A DNA stretch of 64,000 bases from Bacteroides sp. CAG:545 (GCA_000432515.1 HF996029.1:40825-104824); one strand, 5' to 3'; positions 36,978 to 46,708 are shown, counted from the stretch's first letter. The notes: generated from the letters alone by a model not told the origin. A program made the numbers and translations.

Positions 36978-36985
36978 TATTTTTG
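36978..36985 (+). promoter_or_regulatory. -7 box of the cytidylyltransferase fusion gene
   Basis: TATTTTTG matches TAnnTTTG; no exact TTTG at the right distance. Predicted start near 36990 gives a ~24-base leader to the ATG at 37014, which excludes the longer frame from 36789. Confidence 0.45.
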
Positions 36986-37013
36986 CAATAAGGAACTCAT
37001 ATATTTTTACGCA

Positions 37014-38819
37014 ATGCAAGCGATAATTCTGGCTGCCGGGATGGGAAAACGCCTTGGCGAATTGACCAAAGACAATACTAAGTGCATGGTAGAGGTGAAC
37101 GGAGAAAGACTCATTGACCGCTACATCAGCATACTTTCAGGCTACGGCCTGACTAAGATCATCATTGTCACAGGATATAGAGGGGACAAACTGAGAGAGC
37201 ATATCGGAAGGAGTTATGACGGCCTCGTGAAAATCGAGTATATCGACAATCCCATCTACGACAAGACGAACAACATCTATTCATTGGCGCTTGCAAAAGA
37301 TGCACTTTGCGCTGAGGACACGATTCTGCTGGAATCCGACCTGATATTCGACAAGAAAATCATTGACCTGCTCATAAACCATCCGGACAAGGACCTGGCG
37401 CTGGTCGCAAAATACGAAAGCTGGATGGACGGGACCATGGTCAGCATAGACGAGGACAGGAATATCGTGAATTTTATCCCGAAGCAGGCATTCCGCTACG
37501 AGGATATCGACGCGTACTGGAAAACGGTGAACATCTACAAATTCAGCAAGGAGTTCTGCAGGGACAAGTATGTGCCTTTCCTGGATGCATACTGCAAGGT
37601 GATGGGCAACAATGAATACTATGAGCAGGTGCTGAGGGTTCTGACACTGCTGCACAACTCTCCGCTTAAAGCCCTGCCTGTCAATGAATTGAAATGGTAC
37701 GAAATAGATGACGTACAGGATCTCGACATTGCGTCCACGCTCTTCGCGCACGATGACAGGAAATATGCCGGCTATCTCGGAAGACACGGCGGATACTGGA
37801 GATTCCCTGACCTGCTGGACTTCAGCCACTTCTCAAATCCATACTTCCCGACAAGGCAGATGAAAGAGGAGTTGAAGGCGAATTTCGACACGCTTCTTGT
37901 AAGCAGCCCGTCGGGAATGGCTGTCAATGCGCTTCTTGCAGGCAAACTCACCGGAACAAGGCCGGAATACACAGTAGTCGGAAACGGAACCGGCGAGCTG
38001 ATAAGAATAATGATGAAAGAGCACTGCGGCGGACGCGTCGGCATGGTTTATCCCACATTCGACGAATATCCTGCCCGCCTCGACTCCGGTCAGATAGTCT
38101 CTTATCACATTGACAATGAAGATTTTACCTATTCAGCAGACGAGCTCATCGGATTCTTCGCGGACAAGTCTTTGTCAATGCTGATGCTCATATCTCCGGA
38201 CAACCCTACCGGCAGGCGCCTGTCCTGCGACGACCTCCACAAACTTATAGCGTGGTGCAAGTCAATGAAGGTAAAACTACTCGTCGATGAAAGTTTCGCG
38301 GACTTCGCCGATTCAGGCAACTGCCTGATGAACAATGATATGCTGGATTCATACTCCGGACTGTATGTGATGAAGGACATATCTTCTTCATGCGGGGTGC
38401 CGGGTCTGCGTATCGGGATCCTCGCATCGTCCGACAAGGAACTGATAGCCAGGGTGAAGGCGGATGCGAGCATCTGGAACATAAACTCCATCGCCGAATT
38501 CTACCTGCAGATCCACGGTAAATACGAAAAGGCCTACAATGTGTCCTGCAGCAAAGTCAAGGAGGAAAGGCAGAGATTCTTCAATGAATTGTGCACTGTT
38601 CCGTATCTGCGGCCGGTCACGTCAGAGGCTCCGTTCATCATGTGCGAAGTCAGACAGCCGTTTACATCTTCTTCACTGTCAAGCATGCTCCTGGAAAAAG
38701 GATTTCTCATCAAGGACTGCAGCCTGAAAAAGAGCATGGAGGGACTTCAGTATGTGCGCATTGCAGTACGTAGCAGTGAGGACAATGACAGGCTGACGGC
38801 TGCACTGAAAGAAATCTGA
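37014..38819 (+). CDS. LicC/PntC-like cytidylyltransferase fused to class I aminotransferase-like domain
   Basis: A 601-residue two-domain protein. Residues 1-240 form a sugar/choline-phosphate nucleotidyltransferase (LAAGMGKRLGELTKDNTKCM, LLESDLIF), like LicC. Residues about 260-600 resemble HisC/CobD-type fold-I PLP enzymes: SPDNPTG, VDESFADF and GVPGLRIG are present. However, the position expected to hold the PLP lysine is Ser458 (ISSSCGVPGLR), so that domain may be inactive as a transaminase or decarboxylase. In Treponema, related fusions activate 2-aminoethylphosphonate. Here phosphocholine, phosphoethanolamine or an aminophosphonate are all possible. Divergent from licD. Confidence 0.85.
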   Translation: MQAIILAAGMGKRLGELTKDNTKCMVEVNGERLIDRYISILSGYGLTKIIIVTGYRGDKLREHIGRSYDGLVKIEYIDNPIYDKTNNIYSLALAKDALCAEDTILLESDLIFDKKIIDLLINHPDKDLALVAKYESWMDGTMVSIDEDRNIVNFIPKQAFRYEDIDAYWKTVNIYKFSKEFCRDKYVPFLDAYCKVMGNNEYYEQVLRVLTLLHNSPLKALPVNELKWYEIDDVQDLDIASTLFAHDDRKYAGYLGRHGGYWRFPDLLDFSHFSNPYFPTRQMKEELKANFDTLLVSSPSGMAVNALLAGKLTGTRPEYTVVGNGTGELIRIMMKEHCGGRVGMVYPTFDEYPARLDSGQIVSYHIDNEDFTYSADELIGFFADKSLSMLMLISPDNPTGRRLSCDDLHKLIAWCKSMKVKLLVDESFADFADSGNCLMNNDMLDSYSGLYVMKDISSSCGVPGLRIGILASSDKELIARVKADASIWNINSIAEFYLQIHGKYEKAYNVSCSKVKEERQRFFNELCTVPYLRPVTSEAPFIMCEVRQPFTSSSLSSMLLEKGFLIKDCSLKKSMEGLQYVRIAVRSSEDNDRLTAALKEI

Positions 38820-38878
38820 GACACTATTGGAAATGATGTGGTAAAACGTTAAATTAGCCACACATTAACCACAAAAAG

Positions 38879-40168
38879 ATGCCTAAGATATCTAAACGAG
38901 GAGCGGCACTGCCTGCTTCACCAATACGCAAACTGGCTCCGTTCGCGGAAGATGCCAAGAAACGCGGACTTAAAGTCTATCATCTGAATATCGGCCAGCC
39001 GGATCTTCCGACACCGGAAAAGGCATTGACCGCACTCAAGAACATTGACAGGAAAACGCTGGAGTACAGCCCGAGTCAGGGCACATCTTCCCTGCGTGAA
39101 GAATTCCGGAACTACTACCGGAAATTCGGCATTGACCTGTCCTCTGACGAAATCATCGTCACCGCAGGCGGCTCTGAGGCGTTGCTTGCGACGTTTCTAT
39201 CCGTATTCGATCCGGGCGACGAGGTGATTATCACTGAACCGGGCTATGCAAACTATCTGAGTTTCGCCAAGGCTGCCGGGCTCACGGTAAAAGCAGTCAC
39301 GTCCAGGATAGAAAACGGGTTCGCGCTGCCTTCCGCCGAAGATTTCAAGAACGCCATCACTGACAAGACCAAGGCTATCCTCATCTGTAATCCGAACAAC
39401 CCTACCGGTTACCTCTACTCTCCGGAAGAACTGTTCCAGTTGAGGGAACTGGTGCGGGAACACGACTTGTTCCTGATTGCCGACGAGGTTTACAGGGAGT
39501 TCGTATATACCGACGAGCCGTACATATCAGCATTGACATTGTTCGGGATTGAGGACAATGTGATAGTCGTGGATTCGGTGTCCAAACGCTACTCCGAATG
39601 CGGTATCCGAATCGGTATGGTGGTGACGCGGAATGCCGAAGTGAGAACAGCCGTCCTCAAATTCTGTCAGGCGAGACTCAGCCCGCCGCTTCTCGGTCAG
39701 ATAGTGGCAGAGGCGTCGATTGAAGGCACTGAACTCTATTCCAAGGAGTGCTTCGACGAATACCGCTCCAGAAGGGATTTCTTCATCAAAGGGCTCAATG
39801 AGATTCCGGGCGTATATTCTCCTATTCCTCAGGGCGCTTTCTATACTGTGGCAAAACTCCCTGTGGAAGACGCTGAAGATTTCTGCCAATGGTGTCTGAC
39901 GGACTTCTGTTGGAGAGAAAATGCGGAAGAAACACCGGAAGAAGAAACAGGCATCCATTTCGACAGTCCATTGCCGGGACCTGAAGTAAAAGAGCCGGAA
40001 TATGTCGGGGAGACCGTAATGATGGCTCCCGCTGCCGGCTTCTATGCCACACCTGGTCTCGGAAGGAATGAGGTCCGGATGGCTTATGTGCTGAACAAGA
40101 AGGACTTGAAGAGGGCCCTGATAGTGCTGCGTGCCGCCCTGGAAGAGTACAACAAGGTCAGACCTTGA
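38879..40168 (+). CDS. Class I/II PLP-dependent aminotransferase
   Basis: A 429-residue fold-I aminotransferase of the aspartate-aminotransferase group. NIGQPDLPTP, CNPNNPTGYLYSPEE, ADEVYREF and the PLP-lysine motif SVSKRYSECGIRIG are all present. An acidic insertion of about 30 residues (ENAEETPEEETG) lies near the C-terminal domain. It follows the fusion gene by 59 bp; it may be unrelated housekeeping or supply amino groups to the locus. Its stop overlaps the 3' end of the opposing glycosyltransferase gene by 11 bp. Confidence 0.9.
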   Translation: MPKISKRGAALPASPIRKLAPFAEDAKKRGLKVYHLNIGQPDLPTPEKALTALKNIDRKTLEYSPSQGTSSLREEFRNYYRKFGIDLSSDEIIVTAGGSEALLATFLSVFDPGDEVIITEPGYANYLSFAKAAGLTVKAVTSRIENGFALPSAEDFKNAITDKTKAILICNPNNPTGYLYSPEELFQLRELVREHDLFLIADEVYREFVYTDEPYISALTLFGIEDNVIVVDSVSKRYSECGIRIGMVVTRNAEVRTAVLKFCQARLSPPLLGQIVAEASIEGTELYSKECFDEYRSRRDFFIKGLNEIPGVYSPIPQGAFYTVAKLPVEDAEDFCQWCLTDFCWRENAEETPEEETGIHFDSPLPGPEVKEPEYVGETVMMAPAAGFYATPGLGRNEVRMAYVLNKKDLKRALIVLRAALEEYNKVRP

Positions 40169-41183
40169 CGTAGAAATGACGTCTGAGCAGCAGCAGTCCG
40201 GCTACTGCATCAGTAAATTTCCTGCAATACCATGCGTCGAACCGGTTTTTCGGAAGAGGAAGACCGGTTCCGTCGTATTTTTCGTTCGGGAAATCGCGGC
40301 GGATTGCGGTCAATGTCTTGTCACAATACCGCTTGAGAAGCGGTCCGGCTATGGCCTGACACACTTTGTTCTCGGACAGGATATATTTCCGCAGAGGATA
40401 ACCGGCATTGATGAAATCAGCCCTTGTGGAGAATTTCATTGACTCATTCTCCGACCAGCGATAGACGAAAAGCGGCTTCTCATAGCGGTAATAGTTAAGG
40501 GACTTCCCTACCCTTACTATATAATAAAGGTCAGTGGACGGTCCTGACATCGAATCGAAGCCGCCGGAGCGCATGAAAGCCTCTTTACGGAATGTGACAC
40601 CGGTAGGCGCAAACAGCCTGCAGAACGGTTCCCAGTCTGACAACGGTTTCCATAAAGGATACTGTTTCTGCTCCTCTTGAACTACAGGTGCCGGTTCGCC
40701 CTTGTACTCCAGCCATTTGACAGGAGCAGGACAGATGATGTCAGCCTCGTTCTTCAATGCTATAACCTTGTCAATGCTTTCTATATAGTCCGGGAGCAGA
40801 TAGTCGTCGTCATGGACAAGCACGGCATACGGCGCATCAGAGAGGGACACAGCCCTGTTGAAATTGTCCACGAGACCGAGATTCTTCTCATTCCTGTAGT
40901 ACGAAAGCCTGTCGTCATCCAACGCCGTCAGATACCTGCATATCGGAGAATCAGGCTCGGGATTGTCCTCGACCACTATCACGTCGAACGGGACCTCAGT
41001 TTTCTGGGCCAATGCAGAGGCCACGGTATCCTTCAGCGTTTCCAGACGCTTGTACGTCGGAACAACTATGGAAAAACGGGGAGCAGTGACATTGACTCCA
41101 CCTTTTATCAGTTTCACTCCCGACTCCGCCAGACGGTTCAGGTTATTTTTCTGATTCAGGCACGCTTCAGCATTGATTTCCAT
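40158..41183 (-). CDS. Glycosyltransferase family 2
   Basis: A GT-A glycosyltransferase of about 341 residues. The nucleotide-sugar fold starts at FSIVVPTYKRLETLKDTV, followed by DVIVVEDNPE and the metal-binding HDDDYLL. The start at 41183 (MEINAEACLNQ) is chosen over 41276, which would overlap the flippase gene by more than 100 bp; a 28-bp overlap remains. Probably adds a sugar to the lipid-linked repeat unit exported by the neighbouring Wzx. Confidence 0.88.
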   Translation of the reverse strand: MEINAEACLNQKNNLNRLAESGVKLIKGGVNVTAPRFSIVVPTYKRLETLKDTVASALAQKTEVPFDVIVVEDNPEPDSPICRYLTALDDDRLSYYRNEKNLGLVDNFNRAVSLSDAPYAVLVHDDDYLLPDYIESIDKVIALKNEADIICPAPVKWLEYKGEPAPVVQEEQKQYPLWKPLSDWEPFCRLFAPTGVTFRKEAFMRSGGFDSMSGPSTDLYYIVRVGKSLNYYRYEKPLFVYRWSENESMKFSTRADFINAGYPLRKYILSENKVCQAIAGPLLKRYCDKTLTAIRRDFPNEKYDGTGLPLPKNRFDAWYCRKFTDAVAGLLLLRRHFYVKV

Positions 41184-42583
41184 AACGAAGAGACTGATTG
41201 ATAAAGTGATATGATTCCTGTGCGGTAGAACTCCCCTACTGACATGTCCAGTTCGCGGAAAACCCACAGCGGCCATCTCCAGTTGTTGTACGCGGCCTGC
41301 ACGACTCCCTGCACGAGGACGACTCCCAACAGTCCGAGCGTGGTGAATCTCAGCACTACAAATGTCATAGCCACGATTACTCCGCCTGATACCAGGCTAG
41401 GGACCACATATGGAACTCTGTTGTCGGTGGAAATTACCGAAGCGCATTCAGAATGGTTCAGTTCCAGCGACATGATCAGGATATACAGGACACAGATGGT
41501 CAGGGAAGGCAGCTGGGTGCTCGACTTTATGAGCGAAAGCAACGGCGGAGCGACGAAGATGATGCCCAATGCACCTGCAAGCAGGATAAGCTGTCCGGTG
41601 ACCATGGTATAGGAAATCGTCTTTTTCAACGCTGCCCTGTCCCCTGATACCCGCAGGTTCGAGACTTTCGGCAAATATGTGACGAAGAGGGTATTGGCAA
41701 TGCCGGTGACAATTGTAGTGAGCTGGGTAAGAAGACCGTACGAACCGATTGTGGCAAGCGGCAGGAAAAAGCCGATGATGAACATACCCATCTTGTTCAC
41801 GGCATAGGCGCCTACGAAATTGATACCGAGCTTCTTGGCATTGTACCAGATCACGCTGAATGTCTCGCGGATTTCCTTTCTGGTGACCGGGCCGGCATCC
41901 AATTTCGCTTTCAATTCCGGCGTGAAATACTTTTTATATGCGAAATAGCGGAAAGCGAACGGGGCAATGAAGTTCGCAGCAACTACTGCAAACAGTCCCC
42001 ACCCCGACAGCAGGAAGATGGTGCAGAGAACCAGATAGACGGATTTGGAAAGGATTGCCGCCTGGGAGGACTCGCGTATCATCCCGCTTCCGGTCAGAAG
42101 GCTGGAATAATAGGAGAAATAGATGTTGAAGTACGTGGAGAACGAGTACAATATCCAGATAGGCAGGGAGTTGGCCACATTGGTAAAGCCTTCTGTAAGA
42201 TACCATATATAGGCTGTTCCGAATGTCAGCATCACGATCAGCGCAAGCACTGAAAGCCTTCTATAGACGTAACGGGCAGTACTGATCAGCACGGACATCA
42301 GATGCCAATCCACATCAGAGGAGCTTTCGTTACTGACTCCTTCCCGACAAAGTGTCTTGGCCCCGCTGTTCACGTAGGTAAAATTTCTTCCGAACTGAGG
42401 CGAGAAACCGAAATCCATCAGGCCCACGATAGAACTTACCGTCAGCATCAGGTAGTTCATACCGACCTCTTCGGAAGTGAGAAGATGCAATATGAGAGGC
42501 AATGTCACCAGTCCGGAACCTATCTGGAACAGTTTGGCGACATAACTCCACGTCACATCTTTTCTTGTAATGTCAATTCCCAA
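41156..42583 (-). CDS. Wzx-like oligosaccharide flippase
   Basis: A 475-residue polytopic membrane protein with about twelve to fourteen hydrophobic segments and the MATE/MVF-like pattern of polysaccharide flippases (RKDVTWSYVAKLFQIGSGLVTLPL start; VGAYAVNKMGMFIIGFFLPLATIG). It would move lipid-linked repeat units to the outer leaflet. It lies 1 bp after the CpsB-type phosphatase gene and overlaps the GT2 gene. No Wzy polymerase was recognised nearby. Confidence 0.85.
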   Translation of the reverse strand: MGIDITRKDVTWSYVAKLFQIGSGLVTLPLILHLLTSEEVGMNYLMLTVSSIVGLMDFGFSPQFGRNFTYVNSGAKTLCREGVSNESSSDVDWHLMSVLISTARYVYRRLSVLALIVMLTFGTAYIWYLTEGFTNVANSLPIWILYSFSTYFNIYFSYYSSLLTGSGMIRESSQAAILSKSVYLVLCTIFLLSGWGLFAVVAANFIAPFAFRYFAYKKYFTPELKAKLDAGPVTRKEIRETFSVIWYNAKKLGINFVGAYAVNKMGMFIIGFFLPLATIGSYGLLTQLTTIVTGIANTLFVTYLPKVSNLRVSGDRAALKKTISYTMVTGQLILLAGALGIIFVAPPLLSLIKSSTQLPSLTICVLYILIMSLELNHSECASVISTDNRVPYVVPSLVSGGVIVAMTFVVLRFTTLGLLGVVLVQGVVQAAYNNWRWPLWVFRELDMSVGEFYRTGIISLYQSVSSLWKSMLKRA

Positions 42584-42584
42584 T

Positions 42585-43295
42585 CTATAAGGTCATTATT
42601 TTCGACAGCATCGCAACAGTGCTCTTGGAAAGGATCTTGCAGGCTACCTGGCCTTCGAGCGCACGAAACCTGTGGCAATCCGTTCCGGTCATTGAATACA
42701 TTCCCTTGGAAAGCATGTTCTGCGCTCTTTTTGCCACTGTCTCACCATAGACACCGATTATCGATGCGAGGTTCATCTGGAGAAGCGCTCCTTTTTCCAT
42801 GAGACGCGAATAATCTTCCATCTTCATATAGCCATACCTTTCAGGATGGGCGATAATCGGAATATATCCGGCATCGAATATATTGTCAATGATATTCCAG
42901 AAGTCAAGCGGAGCCGCCCAGGTGGACGTTTCCACAAGCAAGTTGTTCTCGCCATGCAGCAGTAAGTCCTTCTTCGCCAGACGCTCGACGAAAAGATTGT
43001 CTATCATGTTTTCCGAAGCGAGCTCAAGCTCCACACTTCCTTTCCACGCCTCTTTCAGTTGTTCGAATCTGTCTTTCAGGTCCTGTGTCTTGTTCGGGAC
43101 ATCCTCCATGATGTGAGGAGTACACCAGAGTTTGCGCACCCCGGCCTCCTCCATCAAGGTAAGAATCTTGAGCGACTCTTCCAATGTCCTGACACCGTCA
43201 TCCACGCCATATAGAACGTGTGAATGATTGTCCACAAACCCTTTAAGCAAGCCTGACTCATCCAGGGAGCAGCGGCTATTGAAAAATCCGAACAT
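42585..43295 (-). CDS. CpsB/YwqE-type tyrosine-protein phosphatase (PHP family)
   Basis: A 236-residue metal-dependent PHP phosphatase. The metal ligands are visible in DNHSHVLYGVDDG, CTPHIMED, IAHPERYGY and GTDCHRF. Such enzymes dephosphorylate the tyrosine cluster of the BY-kinase encoded directly upstream (11 bp away), cycling capsule assembly. Length and motif order are normal. Confidence 0.92.
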   Translation of the reverse strand: MFGFFNSRCSLDESGLLKGFVDNHSHVLYGVDDGVRTLEESLKILTLMEEAGVRKLWCTPHIMEDVPNKTQDLKDRFEQLKEAWKGSVELELASENMIDNLFVERLAKKDLLLHGENNLLVETSTWAAPLDFWNIIDNIFDAGYIPIIAHPERYGYMKMEDYSRLMEKGALLQMNLASIIGVYGETVAKRAQNMLSKGMYSMTGTDCHRFRALEGQVACKILSKSTVAMLSKIMTL

Positions 43296-43306
43296 GTCAG
43301 AGACTT

Positions 43307-45724
43307 TTATTTGGTACTGTCGTTGCCGTAGCCATAGCCATAACCGTAGCCATAACCATAGCCATATCTATAAGCATGGGTATGAACATCGACTCCATTG
43401 AGAATCAGGGCCGTATGGTTATAGACTCCGCTTTCGTACAGTTCATCTACAGCAGGAAGCGACCTCTTGTCGAACAGACCAGCACGGATGATGAACACTG
43501 TAAAGTCGGCATACTTCGCAATGATGGTCGTGTCAGCTACAATGTCCACAGGCGCGCAGTCCATGAAGATGTAATCGTACCTTGCAGAAAGGTCTTCCAT
43601 CATCTTCGCGAACCTGTCTGATACCAGAAGCTCTGCCGGATTAGGAGGGAGAGCGCCCACTGAAAGCAGATCCAGATTATCTCTAAGATGCTGGATTTCA
43701 GTGACAATGCTGTCCACTTTACCGTTCAGGTAAGCGGAAATTCCGGATTTGTTATGGTCCAGTGCCTTGCCCAGAGTAGCCTTCCTGAGGTCGAGGTCCA
43801 TAAGCAGCACCTTCGAGCCTTTCAATGCCATAGTAGCAGCCATATTCATTATCACGAACGTCTTGCCGGCATTAGGATTGAATGAAGTTACCATCATCCT
43901 GTGACATCCCTTATGGTTTGACGTCATGAAGTCCATATTGGTACGGAGCACACGGAACGCCTCATTGATGCTGTTCCTGTTAGATGGCTCTACCACGATC
44001 CTGGTATTGGTCTCGTCGCACATCTTCTTGCGGAGACGGTTGATGAGTCCTGCGCCTTTGCCTATCTGAGGAATCTCGGCAAGGAACGGAACCTTGAGTG
44101 AAGCCACGTCAGACTTGCACTTGACTCTTGTATCCAGCTGCTTGAGGAGGAAGAATACTCCGAAAGGAATTCCGCATCCGAGGACGAGAGCGACCAGCAG
44201 GATCATCTGCTTTCTCGGAGAATCCGGAAGGTCATTGCCGTTAGGGGCCATGACCATACGGGTATTGCCGACATTGACAAGACTGGCGATTTCATTCTCC
44301 TCTCTCTTCTTCAGGAGGTAAATGTAGAGTTCTTCCTTAATTTTCTGCTGACGCTCGATGGAGAGAAGCTGCAGTTCCTGCCCTGACGTATTGGCAATGT
44401 GGGACATTATCAGGTTCTCCTCTGACTCGAGTTGGTCGGCCTGGAGCTGCAGTGTGGAAATCAGGTTTTCAACCGAGCGGTTGATGGCTATCTTCAATGC
44501 AGCGATGGACGTGTTGAGGTCTGACACCAGAGGGTTGTTGTCACTGCTCTCATTTGCGAACCTGTCACGGTTGAGCACCAGGCTGTTGTACTCCTTGATC
44601 TGCGCCTCGACCGTCGTGCTGGTCAATCCTGAGTTCGCCGGGATAAGCGCACCTGAATGTGCAGGATTTTCCAGATATTCCTTGATGAACTTGGCGATAG
44701 CAAGCTGGTTGTTCACATCGAAGGACTTGGCCTTGTATTCTGTGGACTCCTCAAGATACGCTGCAGAAAGAGACCTTATATCTGTGATTTTGTGAGAAGA
44801 CTTGTAATCCTTGAGGTTTTCCTCTACGCCGCCCAATTCCTTCTCGATGACGATCAGACGGTCATTTATGAAGGCCGTAGTATTTCTTGCAGAACGGTTC
44901 TTGTTCTCTACCCAATGCTCGTTATATACATCTATCAATGTCCTGAGCACAGCATCTGCCCTGGACGGGAAACGGTCCTTCATCGTAAGCACGATAACGG
45001 TGGATTCCTTTCCGGACAATGCCACTGTAACGCCCTTGCAGTATGCTTTGGCCAACTTTGCGGAGTTTACCCAGCTGACACGCATTGGCTTTTTCCACTT
45101 GTCAATGAATTCCGTAGGAACAATGACAATCTTGCCTACAGGTGTAGATATGGTGTCGCGGAGTCTTCCTGTGATTTTTTCTGTATGTTTGATAGTTTCA
45201 CCGACAACTGCCAAATCCTTGATCACGAATGTGCTGTCCTTTTCATTGACAATCTCGAAAGAGAAAGCAGAAGCGTTGTTGTCTCCTGCAAGAACGAGGG
45301 CTATCGGAGAATCAGTAAATTTTTCTCTCGAACGGAGGAACTGCTTCTCCACGTATGTAGTCTCGAGTCCGAGGCGCTTGACCACGGTCTGCATAATGTC
45401 TGGAGATGAAATCGCCTCTATTTCGTTATAGACATTGGAGCCATTCATACTTCTGTACCTGACACCTCCTGTAAACGACGCGAGGTCCCTCAATGCTGAA
45501 TTCTCATTGGTATCGTCTATCATCACCTTCGCAGTACGTGTATAGCTGGAGGCTGTGCGATACAGGTAAAATACTGAGAAACAGAGGCAGATGGCAACTG
45601 ACAGCACATACCACCACTTGTTGTCCCAAATCATTGACCAGAGGTCAGCAAGGTTGAGAAGATCGTTTTCTTCTTCATTTCTGACCTGTGACGGTCTGTT
45701 ATCGAGATTATTGTCTATTGGCAT
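43307..45724 (-). CDS. Wzc-like polysaccharide co-polymerase and tyrosine autokinase
   Basis: An 805-residue protein. It has two membrane helices (about residues 35-52 and 512-530) flanking a periplasmic Wzz and GNVR-like coiled-coil region, then a cytoplasmic BY-kinase. The kinase has NPNAGKTFVIMN (Walker A), LMDLDLRKATLG (A') and DYIFMDCAP (B). The C-terminal tail is an alternating (Tyr-Gly)n run, the autophosphorylation cluster, encoded by a tandem hexamer-like repeat at 43326-43370. It controls chain length and export together with Wza and the PHP phosphatase. Confidence 0.93.
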   Translation of the reverse strand: MPIDNNLDNRPSQVRNEEENDLLNLADLWSMIWDNKWWYVLSVAICLCFSVFYLYRTASSYTRTAKVMIDDTNENSALRDLASFTGGVRYRSMNGSNVYNEIEAISSPDIMQTVVKRLGLETTYVEKQFLRSREKFTDSPIALVLAGDNNASAFSFEIVNEKDSTFVIKDLAVVGETIKHTEKITGRLRDTISTPVGKIVIVPTEFIDKWKKPMRVSWVNSAKLAKAYCKGVTVALSGKESTVIVLTMKDRFPSRADAVLRTLIDVYNEHWVENKNRSARNTTAFINDRLIVIEKELGGVEENLKDYKSSHKITDIRSLSAAYLEESTEYKAKSFDVNNQLAIAKFIKEYLENPAHSGALIPANSGLTSTTVEAQIKEYNSLVLNRDRFANESSDNNPLVSDLNTSIAALKIAINRSVENLISTLQLQADQLESEENLIMSHIANTSGQELQLLSIERQQKIKEELYIYLLKKREENEIASLVNVGNTRMVMAPNGNDLPDSPRKQMILLVALVLGCGIPFGVFFLLKQLDTRVKCKSDVASLKVPFLAEIPQIGKGAGLINRLRKKMCDETNTRIVVEPSNRNSINEAFRVLRTNMDFMTSNHKGCHRMMVTSFNPNAGKTFVIMNMAATMALKGSKVLLMDLDLRKATLGKALDHNKSGISAYLNGKVDSIVTEIQHLRDNLDLLSVGALPPNPAELLVSDRFAKMMEDLSARYDYIFMDCAPVDIVADTTIIAKYADFTVFIIRAGLFDKRSLPAVDELYESGVYNHTALILNGVDVHTHAYRYGYGYGYGYGYGYGNDSTK

Positions 45725-45760
45725 AGCAATCTTTATTTATCTTGATTATGTATATCAGTT

Positions 45761-46591
45761 TTATTTTTTCTTGGAATTCGATACTGCGATGAACAGGTTG
45801 GCGATGGTCACGCCGAAAGAGCCCATCGATACCCAGAAGGAAGCTGACCTGAGACTGTTTTCATTGACAGTGGACTGGCCGGCACGCACTTTATTCGGTT
45901 CTACCATCACCACGTCATTCTGCTGAAGGTAATAGGCTGGAGAATTGAACAGATCGACTGAACGGATGTCCACGAAGTAGATGTTGCGTTTTCCGTTAAG
46001 TTCACGTACCACGGACACCTTGTCCCTGCGGCCGTATATGGTAAGGTCTCCTGCAAGGCTCAATGCCTCCAGAAGCGTAATTTTGTCACCCGTAATGGAA
46101 TATGTTCCAGGCCTTGTCACCTCGCCGATTACGGAAACCTTGAAGTTCAGGAACTCCACGGTCACTACCGGATCTTTAAGAAGATTTCGTGCAATGAGTT
46201 CGTTTCTGACTTTTTCAGACACCTGCCAGCGGGTAAGTCCTGCGACATTGATCTTGCCCACTATCGGGAACTCGATATTGCCGTCACTATCCACGGAATA
46301 TCCCATAAGTCGCTGATAACCACCTGTCGCAGACGTTTCTGCACCGGCCTGATAGCTCACATTGGTAAGATTGAACATTGCGGACAACTCCGGATTTCTG
46401 CTGGAAACCACGATGGATATCATATCCTTAGGCTGAACCAGAATACCGAGTTCGCTTTTCATTGTCATCGTGGTGTCTTTCGTGGCATCCTGAAGATAAT
46501 TGATGTTTCTTGATGTTTTCGAGCCGCACGACGAAAGAGCCAAAGACAGCGCTAACGCACTAACGCACAAAGACAAGCGGATTTTTTTCAT
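45761..46591 (-). CDS. Wza-like polysaccharide export lipoprotein
   Basis: A 276-residue lipoprotein with Cys22 in LALSSCG. The polysaccharide-export domain (about 50-160) contains QPKDMISIVV, and a SLBB domain follows (VIGEVTRPGTYSI). The C-terminus ends in a hydrophobic segment and a Lys tail. It is the first gene of the capsule run and forms the outer-membrane exit channel for Wzc. A -7 box TAACTTTG lies upstream at 46639-46646 without a clear -33 box. Confidence 0.92.
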   Translation of the reverse strand: MKKIRLSLCVSALALSLALSSCGSKTSRNINYLQDATKDTTMTMKSELGILVQPKDMISIVVSSRNPELSAMFNLTNVSYQAGAETSATGGYQRLMGYSVDSDGNIEFPIVGKINVAGLTRWQVSEKVRNELIARNLLKDPVVTVEFLNFKVSVIGEVTRPGTYSITGDKITLLEALSLAGDLTIYGRRDKVSVVRELNGKRNIYFVDIRSVDLFNSPAYYLQQNDVVMVEPNKVRAGQSTVNENSLRSASFWVSMGSFGVTIANLFIAVSNSKKK

Positions 46592-46700
46592 ATACAGTTT
46601 AAAATTAAAGTCAATGTAATTATAACCGGATTAGTAGGCAAAGTTATCTATTTTGAAAGTAATTTGAAAGTAAATGACGAAAGAATTATATAATCTGAGT

Positions 46701-46708
46701 ATCTTTGC
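46701..46708 (+). promoter_or_regulatory. -7 box upstream of rnhA
   Basis: TATCTTTG, followed by GC, with predicted start near 46712; no clear -33 TTTG. It is divergent from the wza -7 box 55 bp away. Confidence 0.45.

Noticed and set aside
36789..37013. N-terminal extension of the cytidylyltransferase fusion
   Set aside because: It overlaps licD on the other strand, crosses the -7 box, and the nucleotidyltransferase domain starts properly at 37014.
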